Shown: positions 57,280 to 64,000 of the stretch, in pieces
How positions within the stretch are numbered: position 1 is the first letter of the stretch
Layout of the letters: every line of letters begins with the position of its first letter
Assembly (NCBI RefSeq): GCF_014838735.1
Contig: NZ_JABUXQ010000004.1
Span: forward strand, 50,863 to 114,862
DNA length: 64,000 nucleotides
Origin: Limosilactobacillus portuensis
GTDB taxonomy: Bacteria; Bacillota; Bacilli; Lactobacillales; Lactobacillaceae
Reading direction: 5' to 3'
The notes under the pieces: model-generated
Databases searched by the model: none
What the model was told of the DNA's origin: nothing
What the model saw: the letters and a program-made list of their open reading frames with translations, nothing else
Position numbers and translations under genes: made by a program

Positions 57280-58641
57280 ATGACAGAAACGAAGATCACG
57301 GGGCGGCAAACAATCGTCATTGCGTCCTTAATTTTTGGTGTTTTATTCGGTGCGGGAAACTTAATCTTTCCGGTCCATTTAGGTCAATTAGCGGGGGCTC
57401 ACTGGTTAGGTGCGAGTAGTGGCTTCCTAATTTCTGGTGTTTTGTTACCGTTAATGGCGTTATTAGCGATTAGCATCACCCGCTCTAACGGTATCTATGA
57501 CCTGGCACGACCTAATGGGCACTACTATGCGCTAATCTTTCTTATCCTAGTTCAGGCAACTCTAGGGCCGCTATTTGCGATGCCCCGGACTGCTACCGTT
57601 CCGTATACAATTGGTTTTGCTTCCCACATTTCTGCAAGTGGTAATGTTGTTGGATTATTGATTTATACGGGAATCTTTTTTGCAATTGTTTTTGGCTTGA
57701 CCGTTACTGAGGCTAAAATTACGGATTTGATTGGGAAAATTCTTAACCCAGTTTTCTTAGTTCTTTTGTTTATTATCTTCTTCCTTGCTTTTATCAGCCC
57801 GATGGGAAACACCCAGACGACACCGGTTATGGCAGAATATGCGAATCATGCATTCGCAAGCGGCTTTCTCCAAGGATATAACACAATGGATATTTTAGGA
57901 TGCCTTGCATTTGGGGTTGCAATAATTAGTGCAATTAAGGAATTAGGGATTACGGATACGAAGAAAATTTCATGGATCACGGCCAAGAGCGGGACAATTG
58001 GGATTATGGGAATTGCCGTAATCTACATTTGTCTAATTTGGCTTGGGGCAACCAGTCTTCATCAGTTTAAAGTTGCGGATAACGGGGGAACGACACTAGC
58101 GCAGGTTGCCCACTACTATATGGGCTTTATCGGGGATGCACTTTTGGCGACCCTGACCTCCGTAACGTGTCTAACAACGGCAATGGGACTCGCAGCTGCC
58201 TTTTCGGAGGACCTTCACCGATTATTTCCGCGGATTTCATACAGGGTGTTCTTGCTGTTTAATTGCCTTTTCTCATTTCTAGTAGCTAACTTAGGGCTAG
58301 ATAATATTATTGCCTGGTCTGCTCCGGTATTGGTATTCCTTTATCCCTTGGCGATTACGTTAACGATTTTGGGAATAACGTCACCGCTATTTAAGACTGA
58401 CCCAATTGTTTATCGAGTCACGACGGGGTTAACTTTTATTCCAGCTGTTTTTGATTTGGTAAATAATTTACCAATGGGATTGAAAAAGACACCAATCGCT
58501 CAAACAATGATTTCATTTGCTCACCAATATTTTCCGCTATTTTCGCTGGGCTTCTCGTGGATTCCGTTTGCTGTTGCTGGATTTATTATTGGGATTGGAA
58601 TTCGTTTAGTTCGAAAGCGACAGGGAAAATTGGAGAGCTAA
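57280..58641 (+). CDS. brnQ: branched-chain amino acid carrier BrnQ
   Basis: 453 residues with about twelve membrane helices, LIVCS family: the N-terminal FGVLFGAGNLIFPVHLGQLAG (positions about 18-38) is the sodium-binding unwound helix region, with GLAAAFSEDL later. It takes up Leu, Ile and Val with sodium or protons. The T-box leader places it under control of uncharged tRNA, so it is induced when a branched-chain amino acid is short. TTTTGGGGG is its ribosome site. Confidence 0.94.
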   Translation: MTETKITGRQTIVIASLIFGVLFGAGNLIFPVHLGQLAGAHWLGASSGFLISGVLLPLMALLAISITRSNGIYDLARPNGHYYALIFLILVQATLGPLFAMPRTATVPYTIGFASHISASGNVVGLLIYTGIFFAIVFGLTVTEAKITDLIGKILNPVFLVLLFIIFFLAFISPMGNTQTTPVMAEYANHAFASGFLQGYNTMDILGCLAFGVAIISAIKELGITDTKKISWITAKSGTIGIMGIAVIYICLIWLGATSLHQFKVADNGGTTLAQVAHYYMGFIGDALLATLTSVTCLTTAMGLAAAFSEDLHRLFPRISYRVFLLFNCLFSFLVANLGLDNIIAWSAPVLVFLYPLAITLTILGITSPLFKTDPIVYRVTTGLTFIPAVFDLVNNLPMGLKKTPIAQTMISFAHQYFPLFSLGFSWIPFAVAGFIIGIGIRLVRKRQGKLES

Positions 58642-58710
58642 AATAAATGAATCTTTAGCCGAATTTAGTTATACTAGGTTCAACTAAAAGAAGTAAGGAG
58701 TAGATGAACA

Positions 58711-59205
58711 ATGGAAATCACAATTAATGGTGAACCGCGACAACTAGTTGGTAATCCCCCAGAAGTTGGTGATGAGTTTCCACACTTTAAGGTTTTTGAT
58801 AAGAACCATGACAAGATCAAGACTCGGCAATTACTTGGGAAGGTAACGTTATTAAGTGTTGTTCCTAACATCAATACTCCAGTATGTAGTATTCAAACAA
58901 AGAAGTTTAACTCAACAATGGATCAATTCCCGGATGTTAACTTCCTAACGATCTCAACTAATACCATTGAAGAACAACAAAAGTGGTGTGCGGCTGAGGG
59001 TGTACAAAATATGCAGCTGGTATCTGACAGGGAGGAATCCTTTGGTTACGAATCTAAGTTGCTGATCCCGGATGAAGGGGTCCTGGCTCGTTCCGTTTGG
59101 ATCCTGGATAAGGATGGCAAAGTAGCATACCGTCAAATCGTTAAAGAATTGACTGATGAACCCGACTATGATCAAGCATTAGCTGAATTGAAGAAGTTAT
59201 TATAA
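58711..59205 (+). CDS. tpx: thiol peroxidase (atypical 2-Cys peroxiredoxin)
   Basis: 164 residues. Peroxidatic Cys59 lies in NINTPVCSIQT and resolving Cys93 in EQQKWCAAEG, the Tpx pattern. It reduces H2O2 and alkyl hydroperoxides with thioredoxin. A 7-base inverted repeat TTTAGTT/AACTAAA (58664-58688) overlaps the likely promoter (-10 TATACT at 58670) and might bind a regulator. Monocistronic with its own terminator. Confidence 0.95.
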   Translation: MEITINGEPRQLVGNPPEVGDEFPHFKVFDKNHDKIKTRQLLGKVTLLSVVPNINTPVCSIQTKKFNSTMDQFPDVNFLTISTNTIEEQQKWCAAEGVQNMQLVSDREESFGYESKLLIPDEGVLARSVWILDKDGKVAYRQIVKELTDEPDYDQALAELKKLL

Positions 59206-59211
59206 AAGAAT

Positions 59212-59246
59212 AAGGTCTCCTGATAAACTTTTATCAGGGGACCTTT
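59212..59246 (+). terminator. tpx terminator
   Basis: AAGGTCTCCTGATAAA pairs with TTATCAGGGGACCTTT. Confidence 0.85.
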
Positions 59247-59255
59247 AAGTATTCC

Positions 59256-60011
59256 TTATATGACTTTAATGATAATGCCGACAATTATGAAAAGAATTTC
59301 ACTAACTGAGATTAATTGAAGGCTAATCAGAATGTTAAAGAGTGTTGTCATTTTATTGGGATGTTGAACGAAAACTTTAATTCGTTGATAAACGATGGGG
59401 GGGGTAACGAGACTTAACAGGGTTAGTGCTGGTAAGTAATGAAGGACAACCCCAACGACAATCATAATATAACTAAGAACGTAGCAGTCGATTAGAACAT
59501 TCATGGCTGTAGAACGACCGATGTAGTAGACAAGGGTATGTTTGCTGATTTGAATATTTTCATCCTTGGTCATAAATAGTATTTCCAAGCATGACATTAC
59601 TAATTACAAGGATTGCTAGCAGAGTAACAATAAGGTCCTTCAGCTAGAAGAAGGGATCGAATTGGAAACTGTTATAAATTTAAATCCCAATTACTGCTGA
59701 AATGAGAACAAGACTGCCAATATAATTAATCGGGTCCAAGAAAGACTAATTTTAAATTTGGCAATAATATTATTCTCCGAAACTGAGCTACTGTCATAGA
59801 ACCTCCTGTAATCGGTGTATTGGTTATGATCGTTAACGGCAAGGTAGAAACAGATGGCCGCAATAAAGAGGGGAACAGCATCGCCAGTATTAAAGTGATC
59901 ATAATAAAAATAGGTAAAGGCACAACCTAATAAGTAAGATAGTGCCGAAATGACAGTCGTTTGTGCTTGAACAAGAGCATTGAATCGCTGTAGGTGGGTT
60001 GGAATATCCAT
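59256..60011 (-). pseudogene. menA: decayed menA (1,4-dihydroxy-2-naphthoate prenyltransferase)
   Basis: Two out-of-frame pieces of a UbiA-family prenyltransferase. The 5' piece (from 60011) carries MDIPTHLQRFNALVQAQTTV and NDHNQYTDYRRFYD (the N-x-x-x-D prenyl-diphosphate site). It ends at a stop at 59691; the middle of the protein, including the conserved FGP region, is missing. A frame resumes with VISNVMLGNTIYD, shifts by one base at about 59570, and continues DENIQISKHTLVYYIGRSTAMN to the C-terminus. A large deletion plus a frameshift mean no active enzyme. Menaquinone synthesis genes are commonly lost in these lactobacilli. Confidence 0.82.
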
Positions 60012-60197
60012 AAATTTAACTTTCCCCTTTCTGATATTTATTAATTAAAGACTATTTGAGCGTATTCCGTTCAATACTTGATAAAATAATGCATAAGAAA
60101 AACTCCAAACTAGTGATTAGCTAATTTGGAGAATAAAGCAAAGGGTAAGCAAAATTAGAATATCAAACTACTAAGACATGATTTCGCCTTTATATAG

Positions 60198-60246
60198 TAA
60201 AAAAGTCTAGAGAAACGGTGAGTTATCGTAATTCTAGACTTTTATT
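60198..60246 (-). terminator. terminator of the oxidoreductase gene
   Basis: AAAAGTCTAGA pairs with TCTAGACTTTT; on the minus strand a CTTTTTT run follows. The stretch 60012-60197 shows nothing else I can name. Confidence 0.8.
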
Positions 60247-60267
60247 TAATGGATTCATAGTGGCCAT

Positions 60268-61269
60268 TTAGAACTTTTCATTGTCTTTGCGCCACTTGAA
60301 AATCGGTGTTCCCAGATTTTCTCCTGCTAGAACGCGGCCATATAGGTTCTTAATATTTTCATCGGTTGGTTCATAAATCATTTGATTATGCTCAGGAATA
60401 GCTAGCTGATGATTCTCTAACATTAATAAAAATTCCCTGTAACATTGCTGAATTAATTTTTGATCACCAATAAATGCGCCAAGTACTGTAAGCTCTTTAA
60501 CGAAAACCTTACCATAGTCTATCATTTGTGAGCTTTGAGTACCAGAACACCAGACTGCCTTACCAAATGGACGCGCATAATCAAGGCTTGCATTAATGCC
60601 TGCTAAACTTCCGGAGCAGTCAAGTGCAACGTCGACTCCATGGTCATCTAAGTTTATAAGTAATTCTCGAATTGCTTGATCATCTGGGGCAAAAGCATAG
60701 TCAGCACCATGACTAAGCGCAAATTGTCGATTTTCTTTTCGAGGGTCAATTGCAATAATTGGATAGGCGCCACTTGCTTTTGCTGTTTGAAGGGCTGCCT
60801 TGCCAACCACGCCGACTCCAATAATTGCAATTGATTGTCCCAGCTGAAGTTGTGCACGGTGAATAGAATAGATTCCTGTAGCATCTAAATTAAAGAAAAC
60901 GGCGTCATCTAAATTAACTTTATTGGCTACTTTAAACACATTTCTACTTTTGGTTATGACCCAATTTGCGTGACCACCGAGTCCAGTTTCTGGAGAAGCA
61001 ATAACCTTATCCCCTAATTTAACATTAGTTACTTTTCCTCCGACTTTAAAAACGTAGCCGGCAACGCTATAACCTGGGATTAATGGGAAGGTTGTTCCTA
61101 AAACACTATGCGAACGGTCACTTGCTAGCCATTCTTTTTCGCTACTTTGGCTAATAAGTGAATAATGGTTGGCAATAAGAACCTCATCATCATTTAGAGA
61201 TGAATCAAATTCTTCTTCATGATAACTTGCCACTTTTGCTTTGGGCCAATAGACGGATTTTCTTAACAT
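60268..61269 (-). CDS. medium-chain dehydrogenase/reductase family oxidoreductase
   Basis: 333 residues: GroES-like domain (1-120) with FPLIPGYSVAGYVFKVGGKV and a Rossmann domain with IAIIGVGVVGKAALQTAK (about 147-164), then DPRKENR as the cofactor pocket, which suggests NAD(H). The zinc-ligand Cys/His found in classical alcohol dehydrogenases are not evident (HYSLISQSSEKEW), so it may be zinc-free. It is divergent from the LysR gene across 117 bases, which makes it the likely target of that regulator. Substrate unknown. Confidence 0.85.
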   Translation of the reverse strand: MLRKSVYWPKAKVASYHEEEFDSSLNDDEVLIANHYSLISQSSEKEWLASDRSHSVLGTTFPLIPGYSVAGYVFKVGGKVTNVKLGDKVIASPETGLGGHANWVITKSRNVFKVANKVNLDDAVFFNLDATGIYSIHRAQLQLGQSIAIIGVGVVGKAALQTAKASGAYPIIAIDPRKENRQFALSHGADYAFAPDDQAIRELLINLDDHGVDVALDCSGSLAGINASLDYARPFGKAVWCSGTQSSQMIDYGKVFVKELTVLGAFIGDQKLIQQCYREFLLMLENHQLAIPEHNQMIYEPTDENIKNLYGRVLAGENLGTPIFKWRKDNEKF

Positions 61270-61355
61270 ATTCGTTACCCCCTAAGTTAGTAATATTTAC
61301 ACTTATTATTTTCTATTTCCCTTATTTGGAAGTAAACTAGCACTTTGTCATGTTA

Positions 61356-61378
61356 CACTATAACAAAGAGTTATAGTG
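61356..61378. promoter_or_regulatory. perfect inverted repeat operator next to lysR
   Basis: CACTATAAC-AAAGA-GTTATAGTG, a perfect 9-base inverted repeat containing the LysR-type T-N11-A pattern, 8 bases before the LysR start codon and inside the divergent promoter region. Confidence 0.65.
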
Positions 61379-61386
61379 GGATATAA

Positions 61387-62214
61387 ATGGACCATAATCA
61401 ATTAAAGTGTTTTCTAGTTACTGCAAAGGATAGAAGCTTCACTAAAGCAAGTAGAGAACTGTTTATTAGTCAACCAGCTATTAGTAAGACCATCAAAAAT
61501 TTAGAAGAGCAATTGGGATATAAGTTATTTATTCGTAATTATCACCAACTGATCCTAACGCCCGAAGCGGAACAACTTATTCCTATTGCTAAAAATATAT
61601 TAAAAGAAATGTCGGCAGCCTACCTCCTACATGTACATGCAAAACGAGGTATTAACCAATTCAATCTAGCTTTTCCTAACATTAACATCATAATTAATTC
61701 TTACAGACAAGAAAATTCAATGCTAGATGCATTAAAGAACCATCAAATTGATATTGGTAATATTCTCCAACAAGACGCAATGAACTTTAACTGGGTCCCA
61801 CAAGAAAAGTTAAACTTTAATGTTTATGTATCTAGTAACACTCGTAACAAAAATGAAAATACAATTAGTCCAGAAGATCTAATTGATAAGACATTGCTAG
61901 AAGTTAAGTTAACTCCTTCAAATCCTTTTTCGATTGCTCGCAAAAAAGTTCAGCGATACCTTCCATATAAGGAAAAACTACTATTCAATGGTGTTCAAGC
62001 AGCTTTAATGACTTTAAAAACTATCGATTCGTATATGCTCTTACCATCTTCAACATATTTTCAAGATTCGAAAATAAAAAAATTAAAAATTATTAATTTA
62101 CCCTCAACAATTAATCAATGCTTTCGAGTAGGACTAGCTTATCCAAAAAATTGTAGCGCAAGTGTTCAAGCCTTTATTAATTACTACCAATTACAATTGT
62201 CGGCAGCTGATTAG
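61387..62214 (+). CDS. LysR family transcriptional regulator
   Basis: 275 residues. The N-terminal winged helix-turn-helix (DHNQLKCFLVTAKDRSFTKA to about residue 60, with SQPAISKTIKNLEEQLGYKLF) is typical. The effector domain is shorter (about 275 against 290-300 residues). It is divergent from the oxidoreductase; the palindrome directly before its start suggests control of both itself and the neighbour. The ribosome site is weak (GGGA). Base composition is more AT-rich than the origin block, in keeping with a variable region. Confidence 0.9.
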   Translation: MDHNQLKCFLVTAKDRSFTKASRELFISQPAISKTIKNLEEQLGYKLFIRNYHQLILTPEAEQLIPIAKNILKEMSAAYLLHVHAKRGINQFNLAFPNINIIINSYRQENSMLDALKNHQIDIGNILQQDAMNFNWVPQEKLNFNVYVSSNTRNKNENTISPEDLIDKTLLEVKLTPSNPFSIARKKVQRYLPYKEKLLFNGVQAALMTLKTIDSYMLLPSSTYFQDSKIKKLKIINLPSTINQCFRVGLAYPKNCSASVQAFINYYQLQLSAAD

Positions 62215-62503
62215 ACTAGTCTGGAATAATAAGGTCAATATAATCGGTCTTAGGTAACCTCTAAGACTCCAATTACGACACATAACTTTCCATAATCAAA
62301 TTGTTTAAACTCGAAAATCAATTATTTTCCAACCTCTTTAGAATGCTTTAGGTAAAAATTTTAGCCAGTTAAATTATTATTGTTATCATTTTAATAATTT
62401 CTCAACTTAAGGAGACATGTCAAAGATTTTCTGAGCGTCTTTTACTTTATCCTTTTAAGGAGAGAGTATTTGATGTGGAATAATAAGGTTAGTCCCAAAC
62501 TTA
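62215..62503. other. gene-free stretch between lysR and PepSY gene
   Basis: AT-rich, with two AAGGAGA motifs (about 62409 and 62457) that each precede only a very short frame (for example ATG 62473 to TAA 62526, 17 codons running into the end of the PepSY gene). These could be remains of a deleted gene. No structure or RNA can be named. Confidence 0.4.
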
Positions 62504-63061
62504 TTAGTCATCAGCTTCGACGCTAATCACTTTCTTGTTTTGGGCGTTAACCTTAACTTCAGTTGACTTTTGACCGTTCACAACTTCAACGTCCCATACT
62601 GGGGTGCCGTTGTCGTTTTCAAGAGTCCAGGCTTGCCCTTGGCCTTTTTTAGCGGCCTTTTCAGCGATCTTATTGGCTTGCTTCCGACTAATAGCCTTAT
62701 CTAAATCAAGGTTAGTTTTTTGCTCACCGTTTTCTAACGTCTCTGACTTGGTATTGGTAACTTTACCAGACTTTGCGTCAATATCGGTAGAATATTCTTT
62801 TTGATTATCAGTACCTGAAATTTCGTAGACAAACTTATTCCCCTTAGTTTCTAATTGAATCTCATCAACCTTGGTATTTTTAAACTGTTTGTGGAACTTT
62901 TTCACGGCATCCTTTTCGTTAAGTTTAATTTTACTGGTTGAGACGGTAGCGGCAGAAACGGTTGGGCTTGCAATGAGAGTGATACCACCTAGAGAACTGG
63001 CGGTTAAGACAGTAACTGCTAGCAAATGAGTGAGTTGTTTCTTGAATGATTGTTTTTTCAT
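62504..63061 (-). CDS. secreted PepSY domain protein
   Basis: 185 residues: signal peptide (about 1-37, ending VSAA) and two PepSY domains, about 45-105 (KLNEKDAVKKFHKQF...) and 113-183 (LDKAISRKQANKIAEKA...). PepSY domains are seen as inhibitors or chaperones of secreted proteases and as small sensor modules. The mature protein is Lys/Asp/Glu-rich and soluble. A GGAGG site precedes it. No operon partner. Confidence 0.88.
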   Translation of the reverse strand: MKKQSFKKQLTHLLAVTVLTASSLGGITLIASPTVSAATVSTSKIKLNEKDAVKKFHKQFKNTKVDEIQLETKGNKFVYEISGTDNQKEYSTDIDAKSGKVTNTKSETLENGEQKTNLDLDKAISRKQANKIAEKAAKKGQGQAWTLENDNGTPVWDVEVVNGQKSTEVKVNAQNKKVISVEADD

Positions 63062-63188
63062 AATAACCTCCTAGTTAAATGTTATTTTCGATTAACCTAA
63101 GAATATCCCATAAAAATGAAGATTATTGTGTGACAACTCTTACTTATTTCTTAAGTTATTTGAAAAGCAAATAAATTTAAAAAGATGC

Positions 63189-63217
63189 TTGTAATTTAGA
63201 GAAAGACTTGATATTAT
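63189..63217 (+). promoter_or_regulatory. tRNA-Glu/Gln promoter
   Basis: TTGTAA (63189-63194), 17-base spacer, TATTAT (63212-63217), 22 bases before tRNA-Glu. Confidence 0.6.
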
Positions 63218-63239
63218 TATTTGTGCTGTGTTATAGTAT

Positions 63240-63311
63240 GACCCGTTAGTCAAGTGGTTAAGACACCAGCCTTTCACGCTGGTATCGTGGGTTCAAATCC
63301 CGCACGGGTCA
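63240..63311 (+). tRNA. tRNA-Glu (TTC)
   Basis: Acceptor GACCCGT/ACGGGTC, anticodon loop CTTTCAC (anticodon TTC), T arm GGGTTCAAATCCC; no encoded CCA. Six bases before tRNA-Gln, so processed from one transcript. Confidence 0.97.
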
Positions 63312-63317
63312 CTTTAT

Positions 63318-63389
63318 TGGGCTATAGCCAAGCGGTAAGGCAACGGTTTTTGGTACCGTCATGCGCTGGTTCGAATCCAGCTAGCCCAA
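63318..63389 (+). tRNA. tRNA-Gln (TTG)
   Basis: Acceptor TGGGCTA/TAGCCCA, anticodon loop TTTTGGT (anticodon TTG), T arm CTGGTTCGAATCCAG; no encoded CCA. Part of a two-tRNA operon. Confidence 0.97.
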
Positions 63390-63395
63390 TACAGC

Positions 63396-63437
63396 AGACA
63401 CCTACTAAGTCGTTATGATTTAGCAGGTGTCTTTTTT
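63396..63437 (+). terminator. tRNA operon terminator
   Basis: AGACACCTACTAA pairs with TTAGCAGGTGTCT, followed by TTTTTT overlapping the stem end. Confidence 0.85.
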
Positions 63438-63500
63438 AATTTCTAAAGATGAATTTGGATAGTAATTATATTAAAATTAAACTAGATGTATTCGTACAAT

Positions 63501-63550
63501 ACCCCTTAGGGTTGACACTTTAAATAATAAAAGTGTGAATCCTAGGGGGT
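63501..63550. repeat. imperfect palindrome at the IS element left end
   Basis: ACCCCTTAGGGTTGACACTTT faces AAAGTGTGAATCCTAGGGGGT across an 8-base AT loop, in arms of about 20 bases (each quoted arm split at position 63521). It covers the region just before the transposase start and likely includes the terminal inverted repeat. Confidence 0.6.
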
Positions 63551-64000
63551 GTTTTGCATTGTAAGTTATTCAACTATTGAAAAGCTTAAATTACTTCATG
63601 ATTATCAGAAATCGGATTATGGTTTAACGGTGTACTCCGATTACCATGGTGTCCGACCAGCAAACATGAGTAAGTGGATTAAGCAATTCCTACTCGCTGG
63701 ATTGGCGGGATTAATTAGACCTAAGCATAATCAGAAGTACTCATTAGAGACTAAGTTAACTGCTGTAAAAGCTTATCTTTCTGGCAAGTATACTAATCAA
63801 GCAATTCTCCAGCAGTATCAAATTAGAAATATTTCTCAACTACATCAATGGGTTATCAGTTACAATAATGACAAACTCTGAGTTAATCAGACAACGAGAA
63901 AGCGAGTCAGAAAAATGGGACGAAAAGTAACCTTTGATGAAAAGAGGCAGATTGTCCGATGGACAATTGAACATAACAATAACTATAAAGCGGCTGCAGA
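63549..64000 (+). mobile_element. IS3-family-like transposase (helix-turn-helix subunit), partial, in-frame TGA
   Basis: Frame from 63549 (GTG; exact start uncertain) with repeated helix-turn-helix units: KLLHDYQKSDYGLTVYSDYHG, quoted only to show the region 12-32, and KLTAVKAYLSGKYTNQAIL (about 70-88) as in IS3/IS150-type OrfA. TGA at 63879-63881 stops it, but the same frame runs on as VNQTTRKRVRKMGRKVTFDE to the window edge, where another helix-turn-helix (KRQIVRWTIEHNNNYKAAA) begins. So this is one protein cut by a nonsense codon, or a programmed readthrough; the rest, with any DDE domain, is outside. It sits directly behind a tRNA operon terminator. Confidence 0.75.

Noticed and set aside
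59256-60011. Two separate small membrane proteins
   Set aside because: Both pieces match consecutive parts of one MenA protein, so they are fragments.
62473-62526. Short 17-codon frame with a good AAGGAGA site
   Set aside because: Too short and running into the end of a convergent gene; no family support.
8988-63881. Reassignment of TGA to Trp, suggested by three in-frame TGA codons
   Set aside because: TGA is a working stop in recF (39466), gdpP (31370) and the gene ending at 10067, each at the expected length and coupled to the next start.
1-64000. CRISPR array, rRNA operon or prophage
   Set aside because: No regularly spaced short repeats, no rRNA sequence and no phage structural genes were seen.

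Overview
The window is a low-GC Firmicute chromosome segment around the replication origin, best explained as a Limosilactobacillus of the L. reuteri group. Support: the gene order rpmH-rnpA-yidC-jag-mnmE-mnmG on one side of oriC and dnaA-dnaN-yaaA-recF-gyrB-gyrA-rpsF-ssb-rpsR-gdpP-rplI-dnaB on the other; a DhaT-like 1,3-propanediol-type dehydrogenase; Mub-type surface repeats; a D-Asp cross-bridge gene set; and YSIRK/LPxTG surface anchoring. Species cannot be fixed from the sequence alone. Genes left of about 43.7 kb are mostly on the minus strand and genes right of about 44.1 kb mostly on the plus strand, so transcription runs with replication away from the origin.

Layout. 1-10.9 kb: accessory and stress genes (rexB start, TauE/SafE permease, cardiolipin synthase, GNAT, an orphan MazF, ClpL, small HTH protein, OsmC, Nudix, a decayed second cardiolipin synthase, a small membrane protein and a DUF4097 protein). 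11-16.5 kb: Fe-dependent alcohol dehydrogenase, FMN reductase, and a large Mub-repeat surface protein gene broken by two single-base G/C-tract shifts. 16.7-25.3 kb: rlmH, a PgpA-like phosphatase, htrA and the complete walR-walK-yycH-yycI-walJ cell-wall stress operon. 25.5-29.3 kb: two identical tRNA-Lys genes around a catalytically degenerate HAD protein, an asparaginase and an MFS transporter. 29.5-44.1 kb: replication and ribosomal block ending in dnaA and the bipartite oriC. 44.1-50.2 kb: rpmH to mnmG, with jag cut by an in-frame TGA. 50.3-55.7 kb: a cell-wall operon (D-aspartate ligase, AsnB/AsnH-type amidotransferase, MurE) followed by signal peptidase I. 55.9-64 kb: DUF1002 protein, a T-box controlled brnQ, tpx, a menA remnant, an oxidoreductase divergent from its probable LysR regulator, a PepSY protein, tRNA-Glu and tRNA-Gln, and an IS element running off the end.

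Signals beyond genes. Three classes of origin-domain DNA sites occur together: DnaA boxes at oriC and in a second cluster beside rlmH; four Noc-type palindromes (one perfect, three with a single mismatch); and three copies of a 14-bp parS-like core. A 144-bp double-hairpin repeat is present as two identical copies in opposite orientation 32.5 kb apart, flanking the gyrase/dnaA/oriC segment. A triple 11-bp-phased WalR-type box overlaps the promoter of the surface protein. Three reading frames (cls2, jag, IS transposase) are each stopped by a lone in-frame TGA.
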